Part shown: positions 9,186 to 17,700 of the stretch, one piece after another
How the letters are laid out: each line of letters begins with the position of its first letter
Position numbering within the stretch: position 1 is the first letter of the stretch
DNA from: Haliea sp.
GTDB lineage: Bacteria > Pseudomonadota > Gammaproteobacteria > Pseudomonadales > Halieaceae
Length of the DNA: 64,000 bases
Reading direction: 5' to 3'
Assembly (NCBI GenBank): GCA_002692965.1
Contig: NZNC01000005.1
Location: 186,001-250,000 of the forward strand
The notes under the pieces: model-generated
The model's database searches: none
The model's input: the letters and a program-made list of their open reading frames with translations, nothing else
Told to the model about the DNA's origin: nothing
Made by a program: the position numbers and the translations under genes

Positions 9186-11014
9186 ATCCGGCGGTAGCAC
9201 CCGAGCGCCAGGGCACCCTCTCGGACTGGCAGCTCTACCGGCGCCTGCTGGCCTACGTGGTGCCCTACTGGTACCTCTTCCTGTTCAGCATCGGCGGCTT
9301 CCTGATCTACTCCCTCGGCAATGTCATGCTCGCCGACCTGATGCAATTCCTGCTCGACTCCCTCAACGGCCGCCCCGCCGCCGAGGGCGGCGTGGTCTCC
9401 CGTACCGCCTACAAGCTCGCCGGGGAAACCGGGCAGAGTGCACTGGAGTTTGCCCGGGTGGCGGTACCCCTGGCGGCGGTGACCATCGCCTTCACCCGCG
9501 CCATGGGCTACTTCGCCGGCACCTATTTCATGAACCACGTGGCGCGCAACCTGGTGCACGTACTGCGCCGCCAGCTGTTCGAGAAGATGCTGGTGGCACC
9601 CAGTGCCTACTACGACCGCCAGAGCCAGGGCATCCTGGTATCCAAGATCACCTTCAACGTCGAGCAGGTGACGGGTGCCGCCACCCGAGCCCTGAAGGTG
9701 ATCATCGGCGAGGGCATGACCGTGCTCGGCCTGCTGGGCTACATGCTCTACCTGAACTGGCGCCTGTGCCTGGTGTTTCTGCTGGTGGCGCCCTTTATCG
9801 CGCTGGTGGTGTCGGTGGTGGGCAAGCACTTCCGGCGCTACAGCCGGCGCATCCAGGCCTCCATGGGCGACGTGACCCAGGTCTCCGGGGAGAGCATTGG
9901 CGGCTACCGCGAGATCCGCCTGTTCGGCGGCCAGCGGCAACAGGGCGATCGCTTCGAGCAGGCCAGCGCCTACAACCGCAACCAGAGCCTCAAGCTGGCC
10001 TTTGCCGATGCCCTGAGCACCCCGGTGATCCAGACCATGCTGGCGATCGCCCTGGCGGCCCTGATCTGGTTCGCCCTCGACCCCGAGATTCTCGCCGGCT
10101 TTACCGCGGGCTCCCTGGTGGCCTTCCTCACTGCCGCCGGGCAGCTGGGCAAGCCGATCAAGCAGGTCAGCAGCGTGCAGAGCATCATCCAGCGGGCCCT
10201 GGCTGCCTCGGAGGACATCTTCGCCCAGCTGGACATGGAGGAGGAACAGGACCGGGGGCAGCACGTCACCTCCCGGGCCCGGGGCGACCTGCGCATCGAA
10301 CACCTGAGCTTTGCCTACCCCGGTGGCGTCGAGGATGTGCTGCAGGACATCAACCTCGACATACGCGCCGGCGAGACCGTGGCCCTGGTGGGCCGCTCGG
10401 GCAGCGGCAAGAGTACGCTGATCCAGCTGCTCGCGCGCTTCTACCCCATGGAGCGCGGGGCCATCCTGCTCGACGGGGTGCCGATCCAGGACTACCGGCT
10501 GGACAACCTGCGGCGGCAGCTGGCGATGGTGTCCCAGGATCCGGTGCTGTTCAACGACACGGTCTACAACAACATCGCCTACGGCGACCTGGCAAGCGCC
10601 AGTCGCGAGGAGGTCGAGGCCGCCTGCGAGTCGGCCCACGCGATGGAGTTCATTCGCCAGCTGCCCGAGGGCCTGGACACTCGCCTCGGTGACGACGGCG
10701 GCGGCCTCAGTGGCGGTCAGCGCCAGCGTCTGGCGATCGCCCGCGCCATACTCAAGGACGCGCCGTTGCTGGTGCTCGACGAGGCGACCTCGGCCCTGGA
10801 CAACGAGTCCGAGCACCGCATCCAGCGGGCACTGGAAGTGATCATGCGCAATCGCACCACCATCGTGATTGCCCACCGTCTGAGTACCGTCGAACACGCC
10901 GATCGCATCGTGGTGATGGATGGCGGTCGGATCATCGCCGAGGGCAGCCATCAGGCACTGCTGGAGGAGGGCGGGCTCTACGCGCAGCTCTACCACCAGG
11001 AATTCGCCGCCTGA
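9182..11014 (+). CDS. msbA: Lipid A export ATP-binding/permease protein MsbA
   Basis: A 610-residue half-transporter that flips core-lipid A across the inner membrane. The N-terminal half has six membrane helices (about 25-330), and the C-terminal half is an ABC ATPase with Walker A GRSGSGKST, signature LSGGQRQRLAIARA and Walker B LLVLDEATSALD. It is slightly longer than E. coli MsbA (582), mainly through a hydrophilic loop around residues 60-80. It overlaps lpxK by one base, the classic msbA-lpxK pairing. Confidence 0.95.
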   Translation: MNPAVAPERQGTLSDWQLYRRLLAYVVPYWYLFLFSIGGFLIYSLGNVMLADLMQFLLDSLNGRPAAEGGVVSRTAYKLAGETGQSALEFARVAVPLAAVTIAFTRAMGYFAGTYFMNHVARNLVHVLRRQLFEKMLVAPSAYYDRQSQGILVSKITFNVEQVTGAATRALKVIIGEGMTVLGLLGYMLYLNWRLCLVFLLVAPFIALVVSVVGKHFRRYSRRIQASMGDVTQVSGESIGGYREIRLFGGQRQQGDRFEQASAYNRNQSLKLAFADALSTPVIQTMLAIALAALIWFALDPEILAGFTAGSLVAFLTAAGQLGKPIKQVSSVQSIIQRALAASEDIFAQLDMEEEQDRGQHVTSRARGDLRIEHLSFAYPGGVEDVLQDINLDIRAGETVALVGRSGSGKSTLIQLLARFYPMERGAILLDGVPIQDYRLDNLRRQLAMVSQDPVLFNDTVYNNIAYGDLASASREEVEAACESAHAMEFIRQLPEGLDTRLGDDGGGLSGGQRQRLAIARAILKDAPLLVLDEATSALDNESEHRIQRALEVIMRNRTTIVIAHRLSTVEHADRIVVMDGGRIIAEGSHQALLEEGGLYAQLYHQEFAA

Positions 11015-11991
11015 TGGCAGGCCTGGAATCCGGCCTCACGCGGGCCTGGTACGCGGGCGCTCCCTGGCTGTGGCTCCTGCGCCCCCTGGAACTGCTGTTT
11101 CGCGCCGTGGCCGCGGCCCGGCGCTGGTACTGGCAGGGAGGCCCCGGGCGGCCCTGGCGGGCGCCCGTGCCGGTGGTGGTGGTGGGCAACCTGAGCGTGG
11201 GTGGTACCGGCAAGACGCCGGTCGTCATCGCCCTGGTCGAGGCGCTGCAGGCGCGCGGGCTGCGGCCCGGGGTGGTCAGCCGCGGTTACGGTGCCGCCGC
11301 GGGTGCGCGCTTCCCGCACCGGGTCGGGGCGGAGAGCCTTTCCGCAGAGTGTGGCGATGAGCCACTGTTGATCCACCACCGCACTGGCGCGCCCTGTGTG
11401 GTGGACCCGGACCGACCCGCCGCGGTGCGCGCCCTGCTGGCCGACGCGGCGGTCGACCTGGTCATCTGCGATGACGGCCTGCAGCACTACGCGCTGCACC
11501 GGGACCTGGAAATCGTGGTGATGGACGCCGTCAGGGGGCTTGGCAATGGCTGGTGTCTGCCCGCCGGCCCCTTGCGCGAGCCGCCCTCGCGCCTGCGCTC
11601 GGTGTCCTGGGTGCTCTATCGCGGCGGTGACGGTGCCGCGGACGGTGTGCGCTATGTTGTCGACGGCCTCTATCCGCTGTGCCCCGGCGAGACCGGGCAG
11701 CCACCCGAGCCGCAAGCGGTCTACGCCGTGGCCGGTATCGGCCAGCCGGAGCAGTTCTTCGACAGCCTGCGCGCGCGGGGCTACCGCGTGCGCCCAGTGG
11801 TTTTTCCCGATCATCACCCCTTCAGCGCGTCCGACCTCGCGCCGCTGGATGACGCGCCGCTTATCATGACCGAGAAGGACGCGGTAAAATGCCGCGCATT
11901 TGCGACCCCCGGGCAGTGGTACCTGCGCATCAGCGCGACGCTGCCCGCGGCGCTGCCCGACGCGGTGGCCGCACTGCGGGTCGCCCCCTGA
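11014..11991 (+). CDS. lpxK: Tetraacyldisaccharide 4'-kinase LpxK
   Basis: This enzyme phosphorylates the 4' position of the lipid A disaccharide (Raetz pathway) at the inner membrane. The product is 325 residues with a P-loop [12 protein letters not shown] (58-69) after an N-terminal hydrophobic segment, and [14 protein letters not shown] further on, both diagnostic for LpxK. It directly follows msbA. The Trm112-like gene often found between lpxK and kdsB is absent; only 17 bases separate them. Confidence 0.95.
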   Translation: MAGLESGLTRAWYAGAPWLWLLRPLELLFRAVAAARRWYWQGGPGRPWRAPVPVVVVGNLSVGGTGKTPVVIALVEALQARGLRPGVVSRGYGAAAGARFPHRVGAESLSAECGDEPLLIHHRTGAPCVVDPDRPAAVRALLADAAVDLVICDDGLQHYALHRDLEIVVMDAVRGLGNGWCLPAGPLREPPSRLRSVSWVLYRGGDGAADGVRYVVDGLYPLCPGETGQPPEPQAVYAVAGIGQPEQFFDSLRARGYRVRPVVFPDHHPFSASDLAPLDDAPLIMTEKDAVKCRAFATPGQWYLRISATLPAALPDAVAALRVAP

Positions 11992-12008
11992 AGCCCGCCG
12001 GAGAGAGC

Positions 12009-12770
12009 ATGAGTTTTATTGTTGTCATTCCCGCCCGCTACGGGTCCTCGCGCCTGCCGGGCAAGCCCCTGGAAGACCTGGCCGGCAAGCCCATGGTGCA
12101 GCGTGTCTGGGAACAGGCCTGCCAGAGCGCTGCGGGGCGGGTGGTTATCGCCACGGATGACGAGCGTATCGCCACCGCCGCGCGCGATTTTGGCGCCGAG
12201 GTCTGCATGACCGCCGGGCACCACGCCTCGGGTACCGATCGCCTGCAGGAAGTCGCCCAGCAGCTGGGCTTGGCGCCGGGGGCGATCGTGGTCAATGTGC
12301 AGGGGGATGAACCGCAGATCCCGCCGGCGGTGATCGACCAGGTCGCCGCCAATCTGGCAGCGCACCCCGAAGCCGGGGTGGCCACCCTGTGTGTGCCGCT
12401 GTTGCAGCTGGAGGAATTGCGCAATCCCAACGCGGTGAAGGTGGTCATGGACGACCGCGGCCTGGCGCTGTATTTCAGTCGCGCGCCGCTGCCCTGGCCC
12501 CGCGACGCGATGGCGGCGGATGCGGCAGCGCTGCCCCCCGGACACTGGTGGCGACACCTGGGGCTCTACGCCTATCGCTGCGAGTTCCTGCACCGCTTCG
12601 TCCACTGGCCACCGGCGGAGCTGGAGCAGCTCGAGCAGCTGGAGCAACTGCGGGCCCTGGCCCAGGGCGAGCGCATCCACGTCGCCCCGGCCTGTGCGCC
12701 GGTGCCGGCGGGGGTGGACACCGCGGCAGATCTGCAGCGAGTCCGTGCCGAGCTGGAGGCCGGGGCATGA
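12009..12770 (+). CDS. kdsB: CMP-KDO synthetase (3-deoxy-manno-octulosonate cytidylyltransferase)
   Basis: KdsB activates KDO with CTP for addition to lipid A. The 253-residue product begins [19 protein letters not shown], the nucleotide-binding start of the family, and contains [13 protein letters not shown] and HLGLYAYR. I chose ATG 12009, preceded by GGAGAGAG, over the longer open frame because the family begins exactly there. The end overlaps the phosphatase gene by 4 bases. Confidence 0.96.
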   Translation: MSFIVVIPARYGSSRLPGKPLEDLAGKPMVQRVWEQACQSAAGRVVIATDDERIATAARDFGAEVCMTAGHHASGTDRLQEVAQQLGLAPGAIVVNVQGDEPQIPPAVIDQVAANLAAHPEAGVATLCVPLLQLEELRNPNAVKVVMDDRGLALYFSRAPLPWPRDAMAADAAALPPGHWWRHLGLYAYRCEFLHRFVHWPPAELEQLEQLEQLRALAQGERIHVAPACAPVPAGVDTAADLQRVRAELEAGA

Positions 12771-13273
12771 GCGAAGCGACCCTCTCCGGCGTGCTTTTCG
12801 TCTGCCTGGGCAATATCTGCCGTTCACCCACCGCGGAGGGGGTATTCCGCGCGCGCCTGGCCGAGCGGGTCGCCGCCGGCGGCGCGCTGCCCGAATTGCT
12901 GCCAGTCGACTCCTGTGGCACGGCGGGCTGGCATATCGGCAAGTCTCCCGATGCGCGGGCGATGGCGGCAGCGTCGGCACGGGGCTACGACCTCGCTCCC
13001 CTGCGCGCTCGCCAGCTGCAGTGGCAGGACTTCTACACCTTCGAGCATATCCTCGTCATGGACGAATCCAACCTGGCGGATGTGCGCGACGCGGCGCCCC
13101 TGGACTACGCCGGCGACATCCGCTTGTTCCTGGATTATGCCCCCGGGCAGCCCGTGCGCGAGGTCCCCGATCCCTACTATGGCCGCGATGACGGTTTTTC
13201 CCATGTCCTGGACCTGGTGGAGCTGGCCAGCGAGGGGCTGCTGGCTGAACTGGAGCGCCGTGCTACACGCTGA
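12767..13273 (+). CDS. Low-molecular-weight protein-tyrosine phosphatase
   Basis: A 168-residue cytoplasmic phosphatase of the LMW-PTP family. The P-loop CLGNICRS supplies the nucleophile Cys13 and Arg19, and VPDPYYG contains the general-acid Asp. The position between kdsB and murB is the same as in Pseudomonas; a role in capsule or envelope control, as for Wzb, is possible but not shown by the sequence. It starts in an ATGA overlap with kdsB and overlaps murB by 14 bases. Confidence 0.93.
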   Translation: MSEATLSGVLFVCLGNICRSPTAEGVFRARLAERVAAGGALPELLPVDSCGTAGWHIGKSPDARAMAAASARGYDLAPLRARQLQWQDFYTFEHILVMDESNLADVRDAAPLDYAGDIRLFLDYAPGQPVREVPDPYYGRDDGFSHVLDLVELASEGLLAELERRATR

Positions 13274-14273
13274 GCGACAACTGCAGCGTCGCAATACCCT
13301 GCGCCTGCGCAGCCGGGCGGCGGCCCTGTCGGTGATCGACAGTCCGGCGGACCTGGAGCGGGCACTGGCGGAGGCGCGACAGAGCGGCCTTCCCGTGCTG
13401 CCGCTGGGGGAGGGCAGCAACGTGGTGCTGGCCGAGGAACTGGCCGCCCACGTGTTGCTGCTGCGCCTTCGCGGCTGCCGCTGGCTGGACCGAAGGGGCC
13501 TGCTGCGGGTGGCTGCCGGGGAGTCCTGGCACCCGCTGGTGGCCTGGACGGTGGCCTGTGGCTGGCGCGGCCTGGAAAACCTCGCGCTGATCCCGGGCAC
13601 CGTGGGTGCCGCCCCGGTCCAGAATATCGGTGCCTACGGGCGGGAGCTGGCGCCCTTCGTGCACGCGGTACATGCGGTGCGCATTGCCGACGGCGAGCCG
13701 GTGAGCCTGTCCCGGGCGGCGTGCCGCTTCGGATATCGCGACAGCATCTTCAAGCACGCCCTGCGCGACCGCGTGGTCATCACCGCGGTGGACTTGCAGC
13801 TCTCCCGTGATCTGCCGCTGGAGGTCTCCTATCCGGGCCTGCGCGATCGCCTGCCCGCGGCCATCGAGGCCATCACGCCGCAGGCGGTCTTCGACGCCGT
13901 GGTGGCCCTGCGGCGGGGCAAGTTGCCCGACCCGCTGCGGGAGCCGAATGCCGGCAGTTTCTTCAAGAACCCGGTGGTGAGCCTGGAACAGGCGGAGGAT
14001 TTGCAGGCCGCGTGTCCGGGGTTGCCGGTCTTCGAGGCCGGGGAGGGGCGGCGCAAGCTGGCTGCCGGCTGGCTGATCGAGCAGGCGGGCTGGAAGGGGA
14101 TCGAGCGCGAGGGCATTGCCGTGCACCCGCGCCATGCCCTGGTGCTGGTCAATCGCGGGGGCGACAGCGCTGCCCGCGTGCTGGCCCTGGCGGCGGCAAT
14201 TGCCGAGAGCGTGCGCGCGCGTTTCGGTGTCGAGCTGGAGATCGAGCCGCGCTGCTACGGGAGCGGGCCGTGA
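13260..14273 (+). CDS. murB: UDP-N-acetylenolpyruvoylglucosamine reductase MurB
   Basis: MurB reduces UDP-GlcNAc-enolpyruvate to UDP-MurNAc with NADPH and FAD. The product is 337 residues, close to the E. coli length (342). FAD-binding signatures are LPLGEGSNVVLAEE and LIPGTVGAAPVQNIGAYG; NAGSFFKNPVV carries the catalytic Ser. The chosen start is GTG 13260, 5 bases after GGAG, overlapping the phosphatase gene by 14 bases; the frame is open further upstream but without homology. It ends in a GTGA overlap with uvrC. Confidence 0.95.
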   Translation: MLHAERQLQRRNTLRLRSRAAALSVIDSPADLERALAEARQSGLPVLPLGEGSNVVLAEELAAHVLLLRLRGCRWLDRRGLLRVAAGESWHPLVAWTVACGWRGLENLALIPGTVGAAPVQNIGAYGRELAPFVHAVHAVRIADGEPVSLSRAACRFGYRDSIFKHALRDRVVITAVDLQLSRDLPLEVSYPGLRDRLPAAIEAITPQAVFDAVVALRRGKLPDPLREPNAGSFFKNPVVSLEQAEDLQAACPGLPVFEAGEGRRKLAAGWLIEQAGWKGIEREGIAVHPRHALVLVNRGGDSAARVLALAAAIAESVRARFGVELEIEPRCYGSGP

Positions 14274-16096
14274 GCCAGTTCGACAGCGAGTCCTTTCTGC
14301 GCCACCTGACCACCCGGCCGGGGGTCTACCAGATGTACGATGCCGAGGGCCGGCTGCTCTACGTCGGCAAGGCGCGCAACCTGCGCAGCCGGGTCAGCAG
14401 TTACTTCCGGGCCAGCGGTTTGACCGAGAAGACCATGGCGCTGGTGGCGCGTATCGCCGACATTCAGGTCACGGTGACCGCGACGGAAGTGGATGCGCTG
14501 CTGCTCGAGCACAACCTGATCAAGAGTCACAAGCCGCCCTACAACATCCTGCTGCGGGACGACAAATCCTATCCCTACATCTTCCTCTCCACCGAGGACC
14601 GCTTCCCGCGACTGAGCCTGCACCGGGGGGCAAAACGCCGCAAGGGCGCCTACTTCGGGCCCTATCCCAGTGCCGCCGCGGTGCGCGACTCGCTTCACTT
14701 CCTGCAGAAAGTGTTCCAGGTGCGCCAGTGCGAGGACAGCTTCTTCAGCAACCGCTCGCGGCCCTGCCTGCAGTACCAGATCAACCGCTGCACTGGCCCC
14801 TGTGTCGGCCTGGTCAGCGAGGAAGACTACGCCGAGCAGGTGGAGAAGACCCGCTTGTTTCTCAACGGCAAGTCCCGGGAGCTGATGGTGCGCCTGGCTG
14901 ACGACATGGAGCAGGCGGCGGCGGAGCTGGCCTTCGAGAAGGCTGCCGTACTGCGGGACCAGCTGGCGCAGCTGCAGCAGGTCCAGGCCAGCCAGGGGAT
15001 CGAGGGCCGTCACGGCGACCTCGACGTGATGGCGGTGGAAACGGCCGCCGGGGTGGCCTGTGTCCAGGTGCTGTTTGTGCGCAACGCCCAGGTCCTGGGC
15101 AGCCGCACCTGGTACCCGCCGCTGAAACTGGACGAGTCGCCGGCGGAGGTGCTGACGGCCTTCCTGCCGCAGTTCTATCTGGCGGGCGACCGGCCGATTC
15201 CCCCGGAAGTCATCGTCAACGTCATGCCGGAGGAGTACGAGAGCCTCGCCGAGGCCTTCTCGGTGCGCGCCGGGCGCCGCGTGCGCATTGCGTCCCGGGT
15301 GCGGGATGCCCGGGCGCGCTGGCTGCAGCTGGCGGGGCAGACGGCACGCTCCAACCTGCAGGCGCGGCTGGCCGACAGCGAGTCGACCCGGGCGCGCCTG
15401 GCTGACCTCCAGACCGCCCTGGGGCTGCAGGCGACACCCGGGCGCCTGGAGTGTTTCGACATCAGCCACAGCAGTGGCGAGGCGACGGTGGCCTCCTGCG
15501 TCGTCTTCGACGACAATGGGCCGCGCAAGTCGGACTACCGCCGCTTCAACATCGAGGGCATCACGCCGGGGGATGACTACGCCGCGATGCAGCAGGCCCT
15601 GGAACGGCGCTACCGGCGACTGCGCAGTGGCGAGGGCGTATTGCCCGACCTCCTGCTGATCGACGGCGGCAAGGGTCAGGTCGCTCAGGCCATGGGCGTA
15701 TTGGCAGAGCTGGGCATCGAATCGGTCGAGGTGGTGGGTGTGGCCAAGGGCAGCACCCGCAAGGCGGGCTTTGAGACCCTGGTGCGCGGAGCCTCCCGCG
15801 AGGAGATGCACCTGCGCGCCGACCGGCCGGCGCTGCACCTGATCCAGTTTGTGCGCGACGAGGCGCACCGCTTCGCCATTACCGGACACCGCGCTCGCCG
15901 CGGCAAGGCCCGCCAGCAATCGACCCTGGAGGCAATCCCGGGGGTGGGCGCCCGGCGCCGCCGTGAACTGCTGCGGCATTTTGGCAGCGCCCAGGGGGTT
16001 GGCAACGCGAACCTGGAAGAACTGAAAAAAGTGCCGGGCATCAGTGCGAGGCTGGCCCAGCAGATTTATGATCACCTGCACGGTGCCGGTGGCTGA
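14270..16096 (+). CDS. uvrC: Excinuclease ABC subunit C
   Basis: UvrC makes both incisions in nucleotide excision repair. The 608-residue product has the GIY-YIG nuclease at the N-terminus (PGVYQMYDAEGRLLYVGKAR), the Cys-rich linker with CIGP-like CTGPC, a UVR helix pair near residue 210, the RNase H-like second nuclease (CFDISHSSGE), and a C-terminal helix-hairpin-helix region. Length matches E. coli UvrC (610). It starts with GTG at 14270 overlapping the murB stop. In many gammaproteobacteria uvrC follows a gacA/uvrY regulator; here murB takes that place, while pgsA follows as usual. Confidence 0.97.
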   Translation: MSQFDSESFLRHLTTRPGVYQMYDAEGRLLYVGKARNLRSRVSSYFRASGLTEKTMALVARIADIQVTVTATEVDALLLEHNLIKSHKPPYNILLRDDKSYPYIFLSTEDRFPRLSLHRGAKRRKGAYFGPYPSAAAVRDSLHFLQKVFQVRQCEDSFFSNRSRPCLQYQINRCTGPCVGLVSEEDYAEQVEKTRLFLNGKSRELMVRLADDMEQAAAELAFEKAAVLRDQLAQLQQVQASQGIEGRHGDLDVMAVETAAGVACVQVLFVRNAQVLGSRTWYPPLKLDESPAEVLTAFLPQFYLAGDRPIPPEVIVNVMPEEYESLAEAFSVRAGRRVRIASRVRDARARWLQLAGQTARSNLQARLADSESTRARLADLQTALGLQATPGRLECFDISHSSGEATVASCVVFDDNGPRKSDYRRFNIEGITPGDDYAAMQQALERRYRRLRSGEGVLPDLLLIDGGKGQVAQAMGVLAELGIESVEVVGVAKGSTRKAGFETLVRGASREEMHLRADRPALHLIQFVRDEAHRFAITGHRARRGKARQQSTLEAIPGVGARRRRELLRHFGSAQGVGNANLEELKKVPGISARLAQQIYDHLHGAGG

Positions 16097-16113
16097 CAGG
16101 AGAACCCAAGGCT

Positions 16114-16677
16114 TTGCACGTCAATATTCCGAATACCCTGACCCTGCTGCGCATACTGCTGATCCCGGTGCTGGTGGCGGTCTTTTACACCCCCTTCAGC
16201 CACCACCTGCTGGTGGCCGCGGCGATCTTTACCCTGGCCGCGGTCACCGACTGGCTGGATGGCTATCTCGCGCGCCGCCTGGGGCAGATGACACCCTTCG
16301 GGGCTTTCCTGGACCCGGTGGCCGACAAGCTGATGGTTGCCGTCGCCCTGGTGCTGCTGGTGGAGCGCCACGACACACCGCTGTTCACTCTGGCCGCCTG
16401 TGTCATCATCGGCCGCGAGATCGTGGTGTCCGCGCTGCGGGAGTGGATGGCCGAGCTGGGGCAGCGCACCTCGGTGGCGGTGTCCTACGTGGGCAAGGTC
16501 AAGACCGCCTTTCAGATGGTGGCGATCATCGGCCTGCTGGCGATCAATCCGGCGATCCACGGCGGCTGGCTGCTGGCGCTGTGCTACCTGTTGCTCTACG
16601 TCGCCGCCGCGCTGACCCTGTGGTCGATGGTGATCTACCTGCGGGCCGCCTGGCAGGTCATGCGCGACGCGCCTTGA
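16114..16677 (+). CDS. pgsA: CDP-diacylglycerol-glycerol-3-phosphate 3-phosphatidyltransferase
   Basis: PgsA makes phosphatidylglycerol phosphate in the inner membrane. The 187-residue product starts IPNTLTLLRILLIPVL and carries the CDP-alcohol phosphotransferase motif D-G-x2-A-R-x8-G-x3-D-x3-D, seen from Asp49 to Asp71. Four to six membrane helices are visible. The start is TTG at 16114 with the Shine-Dalgarno sequence CAGGAG about 11 bases before it. Confidence 0.96.
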   Translation: MHVNIPNTLTLLRILLIPVLVAVFYTPFSHHLLVAAAIFTLAAVTDWLDGYLARRLGQMTPFGAFLDPVADKLMVAVALVLLVERHDTPLFTLAACVIIGREIVVSALREWMAELGQRTSVAVSYVGKVKTAFQMVAIIGLLAINPAIHGGWLLALCYLLLYVAAALTLWSMVIYLRAAWQVMRDAP

Positions 16678-16710
16678 TCGTGTCCGGCGGCAATTCCTTG
16701 CGAAACCAGC

Positions 16711-16738
16711 TTGACAGCGGCTGCGCAGAGCCTAGAAT
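16711..16738 (+). promoter_or_regulatory. promoter of the tRNA-Gly/tRNA-Cys transcript
   Basis: A perfect -35 TTGACA (16711-16716) and -10 TAGAAT (16733-16738) are 16 bases apart and are followed by a GC-rich discriminator, as is common for stable-RNA promoters under stringent control. The predicted start is near 16745, about 30 bases before tRNA-Gly. Confidence 0.85.
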
Positions 16739-16776
16739 AGGCGCCCTCACGACAGCTGACGTGAGTGTCTGAAAGC

Positions 16777-16852
16777 GCGGGAATAGCTCAGTTGGTAGAG
16801 CGCAACCTTGCCAAGGTTGAGGTCGCCGGTTCGAACCCGGTTTCCCGCTCCA
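16777..16852 (+). tRNA. tRNA-Gly (anticodon GCC)
   Basis: A 76-base cloverleaf with acceptor stem GCGGGAA paired to TTCCCGC, the D-arm sequence AGCTCAGTTGGTAGAGC, anticodon loop TTGCCAA giving GCC, the T-arm GGTTCGAACCC and an encoded CCA end. Confidence 0.97.
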
Positions 16853-16900
16853 AAAGCGCAAGGCTTTGCGCCGCCCGGCCGGGCAGCGTCATACAATCAA

Positions 16901-16974
16901 GGCTCGGTGGCAGAGTGGTTATGCAGCGGACTGCAACTCCGTATACGCCGGTTCGATTCCGACCCGAGCCTCCA
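16901..16974 (+). tRNA. tRNA-Cys (anticodon GCA)
   Basis: A 74-base cloverleaf with acceptor GGCTCGG paired to CCGAGCC, anticodon loop CTGCAAC giving GCA, T-loop GGTTCGATTCC and an encoded CCA. It lies 48 bases after tRNA-Gly and probably shares its transcript. Confidence 0.97.
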
Positions 16975-17056
16975 TTACTTTTCGGTTATTGATCGTCACT
17001 GACACCCAGACCTTGCGGTTGCGCGTTCAGAACCGTTGGCCAGACAGCGTCAGCCG

Positions 17057-17575
17057 TCAGCCCGCCGCCGGTGCATAGGCATTGCACCAGCCGGTTTTCT
17101 TCACCTGCTTGCCGCTAAACAAGGGGCATGCCCCCCATTCCTCGCCCGAGCTTCCCTGGTAGAGCTGGCAATTGCCGCAGTGCTGGCCCGATTGGTATCG
17201 GGGCTGCTCGCTGGCTATGACATCCTCGGCATTGTGAACATAGGCCAGGTTTTTGGCCTGCGGGTCGTCTTCACTGACCCTGGGCATGGAGCCGTCTGCA
17301 CCTGAGGGCTGGGAGCTGGCCTGCTGTGCGCTCCCGTTATTGGTATTGGTGTTGGCGCTTTGTCCTTCCGCGGAGGGGGTATTGGCGCTCTGCGCGCCTG
17401 CGGAGCCCTTGGCCGCCAGGGTATTGGTGTCGCCAGCGGCGCCCATCACCGGCCGGTTGGCATCCTCCTTGCCGCCACAGCCCCTCAGGCCGAACAGCGG
17501 GGTAAAGAGTAGGCCACCGCCGACCAGTGCCATGAAGCGCCGGCGGGTGTCCAGAGAATCGTCACGGGTGCGCAT
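17057..17575 (-). CDS. High-potential iron-sulfur protein, predicted Tat-exported lipoprotein
   Basis: The C-terminal 45 residues contain the HiPIP pattern C-x2-C-x13-C-x13-C (Cys133, 136, 150 and 164) for one 4Fe-4S cluster. HiPIPs carry electrons in the periplasm, for instance to terminal oxidases. The N-terminus has a twin-arginine motif (RRRF, 11-14), a hydrophobic stretch and a possible lipobox with Cys33. Between them lies a low-complexity linker (about 45-100) rich in Gly, Ser, Ala, Asn and Gln with the word QSANT twice. Most HiPIPs are much shorter (70-110 residues), so the tether is unusual. The gene is monocistronic on the minus strand. Confidence 0.9.
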   Translation of the reverse strand: MRTRDDSLDTRRRFMALVGGGLLFTPLFGLRGCGGKEDANRPVMGAAGDTNTLAAKGSAGAQSANTPSAEGQSANTNTNNGSAQQASSQPSGADGSMPRVSEDDPQAKNLAYVHNAEDVIASEQPRYQSGQHCGNCQLYQGSSGEEWGACPLFSGKQVKKTGWCNAYAPAAG

Positions 17576-17700
17576 TGTCGCCTCCTGCTGAATTCCGGGT
17601 TCTCCCCGAGTGTAGTTGCCATGTGCTCAACTTTCACGTCGGGGCCGGCGCAGGACAGTTTGGTGCTGGAAATCGGGTGCGCGACGGCAGGGCGCTTGCC

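Noticed and set aside
14255-16081. A 608-codon minus-strand frame opposite uvrC
   Set aside because: It follows the uvrC codon phase and has His/Gln/Arg-rich composition without recognisable domains.
16975-17056. A terminator expected after tRNA-Cys
   Set aside because: I see no stem with a T-run here; the 82 bases hold nothing I can support.
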